DNA from: Candidatus Cloacimonadota bacterium
GTDB lineage: Bacteria; Muiribacteriota; UBA6191
Length of the DNA stretch: 64,000 nt
NCBI GenBank assembly: GCA_023954715.1
Contig: JAGSHD010000013.1
Coordinates: 62,001-126,000, forward strand
Direction of reading: 5' to 3'
Under the pieces are notes generated by a model. The model was given only the letters and a program-made list of their open reading frames with translations. It was not told the origin of the DNA and searched no databases. A program made the position numbers and the translations under genes. Shown in pieces: positions 1 through 9,734 of this stretch (its first letter is position 1; each line of letters starts with the position of its first letter).

Positions 1-311
1 CTACTTATGACTCTGGGGTAAAAAAAGAGTTATCAGAAGTGTATAATATGCCTCTTAGAATGATTTATACTATTGGAAACTCTGCCAAAACTATGGCTCA
101 ATATAAAATATTTAGAAAGCTAACAGAAGAGATCAATCGTTTTGTTCGATCAAGTTCAGCATTTGGAACTGATGAAATTTTAGAAATCCCATTAAAGCTA
201 AAAATGAAAATAGCTCCCGAAGAAACTGAAAAAATTCAGCGATCGGTAGTTGGTCCAGCTCCTAAAATAGTAGAAAAAAAGAAAAAAGGTTTCTTTTCAC
301 TAGGAAAATAG
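1..311 (+). CDS. C-terminal part of an unrecognised protein, cut by window edge
   Basis: The frame is open from the first bases of the window (codon phase starts at base 3) to a TAG at 309-311, so this is the last ~102 codons of a longer gene. A GTG at 39 is in frame, but nothing marks it as the true start. The visible part is helical and charged and ends in a lysine-rich tail (VEKKKKGFFSLGK). No signal peptide or family motif can be seen. I do not recognise it. Confidence 0.6.
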   Translation, partial: TYDSGVKKELSEVYNMPLRMIYTIGNSAKTMAQYKIFRKLTEEINRFVRSSSAFGTDEILEIPLKLKMKIAPEETEKIQRSVVGPAPKIVEKKKKGFFSLGK

Positions 312-590
312 CTCACCCAAGAATCTAACTTTAGCTTATCAATCTATACCAAACATTATAGTTTTTATATATCAATTTGAAACACAACATAAATAGTGTA
401 TCAAGTGTACTTTGTTTAAGTTAGTGGTTGAAGGCTTTACTATTACAAGTTTAATTTCAAGGGACTAATTCTTGTGATTGTGATAAAATTTGGACAAAAG
501 TAAGTCAGATTTTAGATAAATTGTATGATTTGTTGTAAAGTGTGCACTTCTTTGTGGTGGGGATATTAGATTAATACTTAAAGGTTCAAG

Positions 591-2960
591 ATGAAAAAAG
601 TCATAGTTATAGGTGTTTTGTTATTGCTAAGCAATTCAATCGTATTCTCACAGGTCAAAAATGTTTGTAAAACAATTCAAATTATTCAAGATTTAGATCC
701 AGTAGAGTATTCAAAACTACGCTCTTCTAAAAGTCATAAAAGTATACAAAAAACGGTCTTTAATTTAGGAGACCTTAGGAGTATGAGAGTTGATGAAGGC
801 TCTAGATTTTTATCCATGAGGTTAAAGTATAGTAGTCTGTCTTCTACTAAATTTGGTGTGGTTCGGGTAAATGTTTGGGTGGATGATGTTTTATATCAAA
901 GTCAGACAACAAATTTATTGAACTCTGCTAATAGTTTTTCTTCACAAGCTGCGCGTATTGCAGATCGAGATGTAGTGATTCAAGATGTTGGAGATGTTTT
1001 AAGAGATGATATCTTACCAGAGGGGGTTAAAGTTTTTGGTCGCTTTCAAGATTTACCAAATAGTAACTCTGAGGGTGTAAATGTATATTTGTATGATATT
1101 ACTGATAACTTTTCAGATCCTGGTCCTAATGGTGGTAGTTATATTGGAGGATACTTTGATCCTTTAGATGTGACTGGCTCAGGTAACTATATGAAAGCCG
1201 TTCACATGGATATCTACCCAAACAATCCAGGGGGACGTGTAGCAGAAGGCGTAACGAAAAAAGATTTTTATCACGTATTAGCTCACGAGTTTCAACATTT
1301 ATTACATAATCAATACGATCAAAATGAAACAATCTGGCTCAATGAGGGCTTATCTCAGTTTGCGATTTATCGGATTTTTCATGGAAAAACATTTCCAAGT
1401 ACGGCATCTAATATTATTGATACGCCACTGGATGCACCAAACCAAGTAAAATGGTGGTATGGCTATTCAAAAAATGGTTTCAAGCAAGGAGGGCCTCAGA
1501 CTTCTCATTTAATGACTTCTGATGAATCGGGATTGCAAGATTCATCGATTAATCAGTCCTTTAGTAAAAGACAAGACAATGTGGAGTTACGTGGGATAGG
1601 TTATTTATTCTTTTGTTATTTGTGGGAGCAATTAGGTGGCGGCTTTAATCTATCTAAACAATTGATATCAAGTTCAGCTGCTGCTGATGATGTATTTTTG
1701 AATGTTGCCTCATCTTCTTTGAATGGATTGTCCTCGATTCAAACGGCTATCAATTCAAAAGGTTTAAATTTTAATGATTTATTTAACTCATTTTCTATGG
1801 CAATGTATTTGAAAGCATCACAAGGTGCGCTATCTTTTAACTTTTTTCAAGATCATGTGGACAATACTAATTCAAGTCTAGCTTTAAATGTAAGTCAAAA
1901 TATTTTGAGTTTATCTCCTGATATGGTGGAGAGAGTGTATGGGTTAGATGCCTATGCATTTCGATTTATACACTTGAATGGTACAAGCACTAACGCTGTG
2001 ATTAATGTACAAGGAGCTCAAAACTTTCAGGCGACTTTATTTGGTTTGGACTCACTTGGAGGAAAAATCATTGAATATCAAAACTTGTCCTCAAGTCACA
2101 GCATATCTATTCCTGCAAATCAGCAAAGGATTTTATTAATTAGTAATGCAAATGCAAAATTTGTAGATGTATCTATTAAGTATATTCAGAGTTTAAGTGT
2201 ATCAGGTGATGTTGTTACTCCAGTATCCTTAACGGCTGGCTATATAGATGGTGATTTGCTAAATCCAGTTACCATTAACGGATTTCAAATTAAAAAACAA
2301 AGGCTTACAAATAATACCGGAAACACACTAGATCTATTAAATCCAAACCCTCAAGAAATACAAATTTCTGCTTGTATCGCTACTCAGGCATGTGTTCATG
2401 CTTCAAAACTAGCTGTAAAGCCTAAGCGCTCGGCAATGAGTGTTTCTGTAGGTGGAACTGATTATAGTTTTAGTAATTTATCATTAAATAATGGAGTGAG
2501 CTACGATTTATATTATGCTAACAAATCAGCAAGTAGTTTTTCTATGACCCCACGAGTAACGCAAGCCAGTGTCTTTACTGTTCCTAAAAATGCCGCTCCT
2601 ACTATCGTTTCAGATGTAAGTAGCTCTTTTGGATCCAGCACAGGTAGCGGAGGATGTTTTTTGGCTAGTGCTTCTTTTTTAGGAAAAGATAGTTATGAAG
2701 TACAAGTTTTATCATTATTTAGAGATAAATATTTATTAACAAATTCTCTTGGTCGAGCCTTTGTAAAAACTTATTATACCTATTCACCTCAGGTGGCTAA
2801 TTGGATGAAAACCAATTCTAAAATTATGTTTATCGGGCAAGTTTTATTGATCCCGTTAGTGTTTGTAAGCTCGCTTTTAAAGTTAGGCTTGTTTCAGCTC
2901 TTTCTTTTTTCGCTCCTACTGATGATTCTGTTACCCATAAAGCTTTCTAGAAGAAAGTAG
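591..2960 (+). CDS. Secreted M30-like zinc metalloprotease with CFI-box C-terminal module
   Basis: The 789-residue protein starts with a signal peptide (hydrophobic residues 4-20). An HEFQH zinc motif lies at residues 232-236, and a WLNEG motif follows with Glu252 as probable third ligand; this arrangement is typical of M30 (hyicolysin-like) and related gluzincins. A beta-rich, Ser/Asn-rich region follows. The C-terminus has a Gly-rich linker, then the CFI-type box beginning at Cys689 (GGCFLASASF), an FRDKYLL segment, a YYTYSP segment and two hydrophobic helices (about 745-789) ending in SRRK. A ribosome site (AAAGG) lies 6-7 bases before ATG. It is first of three tandem paralogs and the only one with an intact zinc site. 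The protein is probably exported and held at the membrane by its tail; its substrate is unknown. Confidence 0.8.
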   Translation: MKKVIVIGVLLLLSNSIVFSQVKNVCKTIQIIQDLDPVEYSKLRSSKSHKSIQKTVFNLGDLRSMRVDEGSRFLSMRLKYSSLSSTKFGVVRVNVWVDDVLYQSQTTNLLNSANSFSSQAARIADRDVVIQDVGDVLRDDILPEGVKVFGRFQDLPNSNSEGVNVYLYDITDNFSDPGPNGGSYIGGYFDPLDVTGSGNYMKAVHMDIYPNNPGGRVAEGVTKKDFYHVLAHEFQHLLHNQYDQNETIWLNEGLSQFAIYRIFHGKTFPSTASNIIDTPLDAPNQVKWWYGYSKNGFKQGGPQTSHLMTSDESGLQDSSINQSFSKRQDNVELRGIGYLFFCYLWEQLGGGFNLSKQLISSSAAADDVFLNVASSSLNGLSSIQTAINSKGLNFNDLFNSFSMAMYLKASQGALSFNFFQDHVDNTNSSLALNVSQNILSLSPDMVERVYGLDAYAFRFIHLNGTSTNAVINVQGAQNFQATLFGLDSLGGKIIEYQNLSSSHSISIPANQQRILLISNANAKFVDVSIKYIQSLSVSGDVVTPVSLTAGYIDGDLLNPVTINGFQIKKQRLTNNTGNTLDLLNPNPQEIQISACIATQACVHASKLAVKPKRSAMSVSVGGTDYSFSNLSLNNGVSYDLYYANKSASSFSMTPRVTQASVFTVPKNAAPTIVSDVSSSFGSSTGSGGCFLASASFLGKDSYEVQVLSLFRDKYLLTNSLGRAFVKTYYTYSPQVANWMKTNSKIMFIGQVLLIPLVFVSSLLKLGLFQLFLFSLLLMILLPIKLSRRK

Positions 2961-3009
2961 TTCATACTAAATCAAAGTGATAGGCTAGATAGGACAACTC
3001 TTATCGACT

Positions 3010-3038
3010 GTGGCTAAAACGAGTTTCGGAATAGCCAC
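3010..3038. other. Hairpin between two CFI-box genes
   Basis: GTGGCTA (3010-3016) and TAGCCAC (3032-3038) form a perfect 7-bp stem with a 15-base loop, 50 bases after the first CFI-box gene. No T-run follows, so a standard terminator is not supported. It could be an mRNA processing or stability element within the three-gene cluster. Confidence 0.3.
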
Positions 3039-3124
3039 CAATTCATCATTCAAAAAGTATCAATTATTAGTAGAATTTGTTCGATGTTGAATACGTGTTT
3101 CTTATTGAAAAGAGAGAAATTTTA

Positions 3125-5350
3125 ATGAACCTTATTCTTCGAGTTATTTGTTTTATATACTGTATTAACCTTACGAGTGCTGCATTAATCGGCGATCGAA
3201 GGGATTTTGACGTGCCAGATACTATTTCTGGACAGATCGAAACTTTCTCTGCTACGGCAAGATATACAGTCAACGTACGACCAGGATTAGACCTAACTGT
3301 ATGGGTAGAAGACTCTGTATATAATTCGAGTACTTTGAATGGACTAAATCAAACTGGTAAAGGGGATTTACTGCAGGATAGAACCAACGGTGTGATTGAG
3401 TTTGCTACTTGGCTAAAGACGGTATTGATTCCAGGTTTTGAGAACAGCTTTAAAACATTTTCAGAAGTAAACAACTCAGGTTCTCCAGGATTAAACTTTC
3501 TATTTTTAGATTTAAAAGATGGCTTTAGCACAAAAGGATCTTATTTTGCTTCGCACTTTAGTCCTTTAGATCAAGAGCCATCTACCGGATTTAATGGAAT
3601 GAACCTAATCTATTTAGATGTGAACCCTGGAACTATTGAGCTTGAAATTGAATCAGGGATTACAAAATTAAGTTTTTATAGGGAAGTGGTTCGAGTAATT
3701 TCTCGATTGCTACAATATCAATCGGATAAAACCGAAGAGACATGGATCAAAGAAGGCATTAGTCAGTTTATGACCTATCGACTTCTAAAAGAAAAAAGCT
3801 TTCCCAATTCTCAGAGCTTAATTTTAGATGCCCCCTCAAAAGGTATCTCAGAACTAAGTGAGTATTTTGAAGATATTTCTTTAATGAAAGCTGAGTATAA
3901 TTTTAATGAAGCAAATTTGGATCGTGTGTATTTTAGAAGAAATCAATTGTCTCCCAATGACAACATTGATTCAAAACGCTTTAGATCATTTTCTTACTTG
4001 TTTTTTACTTATCTGTTTCAAAGAGCTGGGGGCAGCTTTTTAGTATCAAAGACAGATGGGGATCGCTTTTTTTTAGATTTAATGAGCCAGCCTTTAGATG
4101 GTGTTTCTGGCTTAGAAGCATCGTTAGCTGCAAGAGGTTTACCTGATTTTAAGACTTTATATTCTGATTATATGTTGGCCTTAGTTTTAAGAAACCAAGA
4201 AAATAATTTTCATTTAGACTCTTTTAACACTCCTATAATAGATTTTACAAATAAAAAGACATTAACTACAGTTGGACAATTTGATTTAATTCAATTAGAA
4301 AAATATCAGTCAAATTTTTTAAATTTGACTAATCTAAACACTATTTATACCGCAACAACTCAATATACTCCTCAGCCATCTTTACAAAAGTCAAAAATTT
4401 ACTTATTAAAAACAGATGCTAAAGGAAACCATTATATATATCGAGAGATGTATGCCAACGATCTTTCGGAGTTTGTAGGAGAGCAAGAAAAAATGGTTTC
4501 TATGACTTTAAATTTAGATAGTTCGACGAAGCAATTTCATAGTCAACTAGTTATTGGAAACGCCTATCAAAAGGTTCAACTATTGATGGTAGGACAAGAA
4601 GCGTCTAGCGAAACCTCTGAAGCAGTTCAGACATTTATTGTAAATGATTCTAATCTACCCGCACAAAATCAGACAGGTGTTATTCAGGTTAGCCTAAATC
4701 AAGCGGGAGTATGGGAAGGTTTGACCTTTGAAAACCGAACAAATTCTCCAATTTTATGGTCTTTAGAAAAAAGTGTCATAACTACAAGGGTACATTTGTA
4801 TACTAAAAATACAAGTAACCTATCCCTTTCTACATTGGCACCAAAAACAGGAATAAAAGTGTCACTGCTTCGAGAGAATAGCAAGGCAGATTTTGTTTTG
4901 ATAAATGAAAATACTAATTTAGTTAATTTTAGTTTGTTTTATGAACCATTGGATTCGACACTTTTTCCGAAGAAAGAGCTTGTTGTACCGACTCCTTCTA
5001 CAGAACTAACAGAGGCAGAAAGAAGAAAAATTGCCGGAGGTGGAAGTGGAGGATGTTTTGTTGCTACAGCATCTTTTGGCTCTAAAAGTCACCCAATAGT
5101 AATTTTATTGAGTAAGTTTCGAGATCAGTATTTATTGAAAAATGGTGTGGGTGTACTTTTTGTTGAAAACTATTATAAATACTCTCCTCCCATTGCCAAT
5201 TGGATTTCAAAGTCCAAGTTGTTGAGATGGGGATGTCAGTTATTGTTATTGCCTCTAGTATTATTTGCTAGTTTATTAATGAGTTCTTTGTTACAAATAC
5301 TCGTATTAAGTTTATTCGTTTCTATTATTTTTTTAAGGTTAAAAAAATGA
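3125..5350 (+). CDS. Secreted CFI-box protein, protease paralog with inactivated zinc site
   Basis: The ATG at 3125 is preferred over an upstream in-frame ATG at 3077 because AAAGAGAG lies just before it and a signal peptide ([19 protein letters not shown]) follows at once. The 741-residue product aligns with the preceding protein through the whole protease region. The zinc motif is destroyed: the positions of His232, Glu233 and His236 are Arg190, Val191 and Arg194, while the WIKEG glutamate (Glu210) remains. The C-terminal module is complete: Gly-rich linker, Cys644 ([12 protein letters not shown]), FRDQYLL, YYKYSP and two membrane helices. The stop overlaps the next start (ATGA), so the two are translationally coupled. 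It is likely a pseudoenzyme with a binding or structural role. Confidence 0.75.
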   Translation: MNLILRVICFIYCINLTSAALIGDRRDFDVPDTISGQIETFSATARYTVNVRPGLDLTVWVEDSVYNSSTLNGLNQTGKGDLLQDRTNGVIEFATWLKTVLIPGFENSFKTFSEVNNSGSPGLNFLFLDLKDGFSTKGSYFASHFSPLDQEPSTGFNGMNLIYLDVNPGTIELEIESGITKLSFYREVVRVISRLLQYQSDKTEETWIKEGISQFMTYRLLKEKSFPNSQSLILDAPSKGISELSEYFEDISLMKAEYNFNEANLDRVYFRRNQLSPNDNIDSKRFRSFSYLFFTYLFQRAGGSFLVSKTDGDRFFLDLMSQPLDGVSGLEASLAARGLPDFKTLYSDYMLALVLRNQENNFHLDSFNTPIIDFTNKKTLTTVGQFDLIQLEKYQSNFLNLTNLNTIYTATTQYTPQPSLQKSKIYLLKTDAKGNHYIYREMYANDLSEFVGEQEKMVSMTLNLDSSTKQFHSQLVIGNAYQKVQLLMVGQEASSETSEAVQTFIVNDSNLPAQNQTGVIQVSLNQAGVWEGLTFENRTNSPILWSLEKSVITTRVHLYTKNTSNLSLSTLAPKTGIKVSLLRENSKADFVLINENTNLVNFSLFYEPLDSTLFPKKELVVPTPSTELTEAERRKIAGGGSGGCFVATASFGSKSHPIVILLSKFRDQYLLKNGVGVLFVENYYKYSPPIANWISKSKLLRWGCQLLLLPLVLFASLLMSSLLQILVLSLFVSIIFLRLKK

Positions 5351-8300
5351 AATTTTTAAGATTGTTATTACTTATTTTATGTCTTACTCCGTTTTCTGAA
5401 GCTATCATTTTTGAAAACACTCAATTTAATGATGTTGACTTTCAAAAAGCCAATGCCAATGTTTCTTTGGAGTTAAAGACCGTTGTTGAAACGATCAAAT
5501 TAATCACAGAAGAAACAATGAAAGTATATGGTGAAGTTACTCATCCATACTCTAATGTTGAAAATGAAGTAATTATCAATGTGCTCTTATATGACATTAT
5601 TGATCGTGATAGCAACGTCTCTAATAGAATGCCGGGATATTTTTCACAGTTTGACCAACTAAAAGAAAATGGTACGGGTGTTGATAAGATAATCAATGGT
5701 GTTTCAAATTTTGGGAATATAATTTATCTGGATTTGGATCCTTATGACCCTACTCTGAAACTAGCAACTTCAAGTAGTGACGTTACAACAAAGAGCTTGT
5801 TTGCCAATAGAAACTCTTTTTATGGTGCATATGCTGGATCGTTGGCTAAATTGATTCATTTTCAACGAATGAATGCAGGCATTAAAGATTATCAAATAGC
5901 TAATAATTTGATTAATATCGATTACAATTGGTTAGATTCGATACTGGCAAACTTTAACTCTTTTAGAGCGATGAAAAATTTAAATGTGGATCAGTATGGC
6001 GTAGAGCCAGGTGTAAAACTGCAAGTTACAACTGCCACATTGATTGGTGGCTTATTAACTTATCAAACGAGTAATGGGGATAGTTTGTACGATACAACGG
6101 GAGCCGTAAATAATCCAAACGATTATAGTTCAATAGATAAAAATATAGCCCCAAGATCATTAATCCACTATCTTAAAAATAAGCCAAAAGATCTCCCATT
6201 CCCTCATTTGTTTTATAAAGATCAAGTATTGCTAAAATATCAACAAAGTGAGATTTTAACAGAAAGAAACTATGGAGATTTATCAGATAATTTAGGTACA
6301 TTTCTCATGATATATATGTGGGAACAATTACAAAGTTTGGGGGTTGATGATGGTGATACAACTCGGCGTATGGGGGATCGCTTTATACAAGTTTTAGCTA
6401 ATTTAAAAAATACTTTCGAAATAGCTCCTGGAGTACAGTCGTCATTTTATCAGACTTCTACTGTGATCCCTGACCCAATACAAATTGCTAGTAGGAAAGC
6501 TTGCACGCAAGCGGGCGCACCGGTAGATAAAATTTGTCAAATTAATAAAGCGCTGTTTGATTTGTTAATGAGTGATGCCGATGTAGCAGACAGACCAGAT
6601 AGTTTCGCTAGTTTTATTGGTGTAAATCCAGAAAAGAGTAAAAAGAATAGAAACTTTCAAGATTACTTTGATGACATGGCGGTTGCAATGTATATGGATC
6701 GCCCAGCCACAGACCGCACAGCACCATTGAGTCGATATGAACTAAGAAATTTTGATATGGCTAAACTGGATAATATTTATGCAGGGCTTTCTAAGGAGAA
6801 TGTTTTTAGCTTCAATATTGGTCAAAGGCCTGGAGTAGATCATCGCTGTGAAATTAATAGTGCCAATACAGTAAACTGTGTTCCAACAGAACTAGTGAAA
6901 GTCATTTCATCTATATCTAGTAAATCTACGTCAGCTAGTTATACGGCTTCTGAAGAATTGTATTCGGCTCTTTTTTCTCAAGATTTCACACCCAATAAAG
7001 CAAATGTGAATCAGTACTCTATTGACTATTATAAGTTATTAAACTCGGCGTCAACAGCTGATATTTCATTTGGTATTGATGATGTTACACAGTTAAATGA
7101 TGTATCCTCAAAAAGATCATTTGTTAGAACTTCCATAAAGACGAAATTTATTGATCAAAATTCAAAAATGAATTATGGAATTACCACTTATATTGTAGGA
7201 AAATCAACTAGTGCAACAGATCAAACCTCGAGTAGAGTTTTATATGCATCCGGTATTCAAAAATCACAAATTGGTATACAGATTCCAAAAGCAAGTTTTT
7301 CTAATAGCTCCTTGAGTCGAGTTTCTTCAAAATCTAGGATAGAGAGAATAAGTAAAAACCGGGCTAGAGGTTCAGCGAGCATTTCTAAAAGACTAGAAGG
7401 GGTCCACGCCAGTATCCTCAAAAATTATAATTTGTCTAGATCAGTTGGGGCTATATCTGGGGTAACTCAGTGGGATCGATATAAAACAGTAAATGAAGTT
7501 AGAACAAACCCTTCAGTATATGATGTTGATACTGCCTTCAGAAATTATACGACAACTTTTAAAACTATAGATTTTTCCAAAACAGATGAAACAAAGGTCA
7601 TCTATAATAAAAATACAGCATTATTAAAAGAAAAAATCACTGGGACCTTTAGAAACTTAAGATATAAAATTTTGTTATGGGTAGATCAACAGAACTTATC
7701 TAAAGGGGATACAGAGGTTCCGCAGCCTGAGGATACAAGTGGTTCAACCATAGAAGAGGATCCAAATCCAACACAACAGGTTACAAAAGCAGTTGATATC
7801 GGGGCATTAGACTTTAGTAGTGGTAATCAAACGGGAGAAAGTGTAAATATATCTTCTTTGTCTGATTTGGATAATCCATATATTTTAAAGATTACAAACA
7901 ATACGGATGAAGCCATTTCTATTAAGTTTAGTTTAAACAACTCTACAAAAGCTTCAGAAAAGTTTTTATTAACGAATCCATCCGCTTCAAAATCTAGAGT
8001 TGCTGCAAATTGGAAAACCTTAATTCTAACTAAAAAGTCAATTCAGTACTCCACCTTTGCTCAGGATTCAATGGATGCATCTTATACGATTGCTCCTAGA
8101 AGTGTTAGAAGTTTTGGAATTGCTAATAAGGGCAACTCCAATGAAAGTCTATTATATGTACTTCAAAAAGTGCAGTCTTCTAGCTCTCAGGTGGGAGACC
8201 CCACTGTAGCAGCAGTAGAGAACAGCGGCGGTGGTGGCGGTGGCGGTTGTTTTATCGCTACAGCTGCCTATGGTAGTTTATACCATCCTATAGTAAAGGA

Positions 8301-8559
8301 TTTAGTTAAGTTTAGAGATCAAATTTTGTTGAAAAGTAATACGGGTACACAATTTGTTAACCTTTATTATACTTACTCTCCTAAAATTGCTAACTTTATC
8401 GCTGAAAGTCAGGTATTGAGGTGGCTAACAGCTATGGCATTATTACCATTATGGCTATTTTCAATAATAACTGTGTATAGCTTTAGTTTAAGTCTTGCAC
8501 TGATTTTCGCTTTGGCAGCTACTGGTTTAGTTTGGCTATTTCGTCCAAGACTTCGTTAG
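5347..8559 (+). CDS. Large secreted CFI-box protein, most diverged member of the triplet
   Basis: The start overlaps the previous stop by four bases (ATGA). The product has 1070 residues and a signal peptide ([19 protein letters not shown]). The region matching the zinc site reads [16 protein letters not shown]: His, Glu and His are replaced by Gly164, Ser165 and Lys168, and WLNEG has become WLDSI, so every ligand is gone. Long insertions (about residues 200-330 and 370-440) explain the greater length. A Gly7 run precedes Cys968, and the CFI box here is the classical form ([10 protein letters not shown]), followed by FRDQILL, YYTYSP and two hydrophobic helices. Its 3' end overlaps the convergent gene at 8519-9241 by 41 bases. 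It is presumably surface- or periplasm-exposed; its function is unknown. Confidence 0.75.
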   Translation: MKFLRLLLLILCLTPFSEAIIFENTQFNDVDFQKANANVSLELKTVVETIKLITEETMKVYGEVTHPYSNVENEVIINVLLYDIIDRDSNVSNRMPGYFSQFDQLKENGTGVDKIINGVSNFGNIIYLDLDPYDPTLKLATSSSDVTTKSLFANRNSFYGAYAGSLAKLIHFQRMNAGIKDYQIANNLINIDYNWLDSILANFNSFRAMKNLNVDQYGVEPGVKLQVTTATLIGGLLTYQTSNGDSLYDTTGAVNNPNDYSSIDKNIAPRSLIHYLKNKPKDLPFPHLFYKDQVLLKYQQSEILTERNYGDLSDNLGTFLMIYMWEQLQSLGVDDGDTTRRMGDRFIQVLANLKNTFEIAPGVQSSFYQTSTVIPDPIQIASRKACTQAGAPVDKICQINKALFDLLMSDADVADRPDSFASFIGVNPEKSKKNRNFQDYFDDMAVAMYMDRPATDRTAPLSRYELRNFDMAKLDNIYAGLSKENVFSFNIGQRPGVDHRCEINSANTVNCVPTELVKVISSISSKSTSASYTASEELYSALFSQDFTPNKANVNQYSIDYYKLLNSASTADISFGIDDVTQLNDVSSKRSFVRTSIKTKFIDQNSKMNYGITTYIVGKSTSATDQTSSRVLYASGIQKSQIGIQIPKASFSNSSLSRVSSKSRIERISKNRARGSASISKRLEGVHASILKNYNLSRSVGAISGVTQWDRYKTVNEVRTNPSVYDVDTAFRNYTTTFKTIDFSKTDETKVIYNKNTALLKEKITGTFRNLRYKILLWVDQQNLSKGDTEVPQPEDTSGSTIEEDPNPTQQVTKAVDIGALDFSSGNQTGESVNISSLSDLDNPYILKITNNTDEAISIKFSLNNSTKASEKFLLTNPSASKSRVAANWKTLILTKKSIQYSTFAQDSMDASYTIAPRSVRSFGIANKGNSNESLLYVLQKVQSSSSQVGDPTVAAVENSGGGGGGGCFIATAAYGSLYHPIVKDLVKFRDQILLKSNTGTQFVNLYYTYSPKIANFIAESQVLRWLTAMALLPLWLFSIITVYSFSLSLALIFALAATGLVWLFRPRLR

Positions 8560-9241
8560 CGTCATCAAACTGAGAGATTGTTTTAGATAAATCACTTTTG
8601 AAATCAATGACTAACTGATCTCCTTCAGCAATTTTACTGGATTTTAACTTTAGATTATCAATTTGTAGTAAGATACTTTTAACTTGAGAATAGTAATGGA
8701 TAATCTGTTGTTTATTGTTTTGATAAAGCTTTTGCTTTTCAAGAAGCGAATCTAAAATCTCTGTTTGCATGGATTTTGAGTGTTCATCGCTGATGCCGTT
8801 TATTTTTTCTTTGGCGATTTTAATTTCGCTATGGATCACTCGATGATTGGTATTTACATAGTCATCTAGCATGGCTAAAACTTTGTCCTTGTTTGAATAC
8901 ACTCCATTTTGTAGAGTAATCTCTAAATCTTGCATGAGATCAAGGATCACATCTTGTTCATTGTCCTGTAAGTGTTTTTTTAACTGAGTTAAATGGGATT
9001 GTAGAGTTTGCTCAAAGTTCGGAATATAAACTTGATCAATTTCTGGATGAGTTTTGATTTTTTCTATTCTTTTATTAATGTTTTCTTGGTGAGCAAGGCT
9101 AAGCTTTTTCTTTTGCCACCAACGAATGGACACAGTAAAAGTTGCTGCTAATGCTAAGAGAGTCACGATAGGGTAATAGTATAAAAAAGCAGATGAGCCG
9201 ATTAGAAGGCAGATTGCCGCTGCGAGTAATAATTCTTCCAT
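8519..9241 (-). CDS. Membrane-anchored coiled-coil protein of unknown function
   Basis: The 240-residue protein has two close N-terminal hydrophobic helices (about residues 4-40), then a long charged helical region predicted as coiled coil facing the cytoplasm. The last ~95 residues ([10 protein letters not shown] region onward) resemble the C-terminus of the FHA-domain protein at 28906-30054, including a shared EKQ...QN..K core. No clear Shine-Dalgarno precedes the ATG. The stop lies inside the end of the convergent CFI-box gene. Two similar dyads at 9301-9403 sit upstream and may control it. I do not recognise a named family. Confidence 0.65.
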   Translation of the reverse strand: MEELLLAAAICLLIGSSAFLYYYPIVTLLALAATFTVSIRWWQKKKLSLAHQENINKRIEKIKTHPEIDQVYIPNFEQTLQSHLTQLKKHLQDNEQDVILDLMQDLEITLQNGVYSNKDKVLAMLDDYVNTNHRVIHSEIKIAKEKINGISDEHSKSMQTEILDSLLEKQKLYQNNKQQIIHYYSQVKSILLQIDNLKLKSSKIAEGDQLVIDFKSDLSKTISQFDDANEVLDEIAKLNQ

Positions 9242-9734
9242 AGAAATAATCCAATGATTTGATAACCTATACCAGATTGAAATAGTTAGATCTGTTTAGC
9301 TTGTATGTTTAAAAATACAATTTTACTCAAGTGTGATCATACATTACCTACAAAGGGGTAAGATGATTTTGATTAGTTTTTAAAATTGTATTTTAATATA
9401 CAAGAAAACTACAATAAAGTCATTTCATTGAAGTATTGTTCTTTACTAAAAAGCACCCTTGAAAAAGTTTTAGAACTCTTTGGATTTACTCAGAAGATTC
9501 TTCAACTATTTTACTGAAGCCTATAATTTCTAATGGATTGAAGTAATGCTTTGTACTAGCCGTTGTAAAGTTTAGTCAATGTAAAAAGCAATTGCTATTT
9601 GGTATGGCTTCTTTGAAGAAATTGTTATATAATATTTTGATAGAAAAGGTCTTTTATTGTTTTATTCTTAACTATAAAATATCCTGTTTGATTTCAAAAA
9701 ATTGTGTTAAAACTCTACCTCAAGCATTTTATTA
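9242..9734. other. Intergenic region between divergent genes
   Basis: These 493 bases separate the minus-strand coiled-coil gene from the plus-strand cyclase gene, so they should hold both promoters. Two dyads occupy 9301-9403. A TATAAT hexamer at 9628-9633 is a possible -10 for the cyclase, without a convincing -35. Two loosely similar segments start ATTGAAGTA (about 9427 and 9540). I see no gene here. Confidence 0.6.
9301..9403. promoter_or_regulatory. Pair of TTGTAT-n-ATACAA dyads, candidate operators
   Basis: The first site (9301-9320) is TTGTAT, 8 bases, ATACAA. The second (9386-9403) is TTGTAT, 6 bases, ATACAA. The flanks extend the match, so 9301-9325 and 9381-9403 are near-complete reverse complements of each other (TAAAATTGTATTTT is identical at one end). 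Both lie 60-160 bases upstream of the minus-strand gene that starts at 9241. Two copies of one dyad suggest a dimeric regulator binding twice, or a cruciform. The regulator is unknown. Confidence 0.45.

Noticed and set aside
3077-3124. In-frame ATG upstream as start of the second CFI-box protein
   Set aside because: It would put 16 charged residues before the signal peptide; ATG 3125 has the ribosome site.
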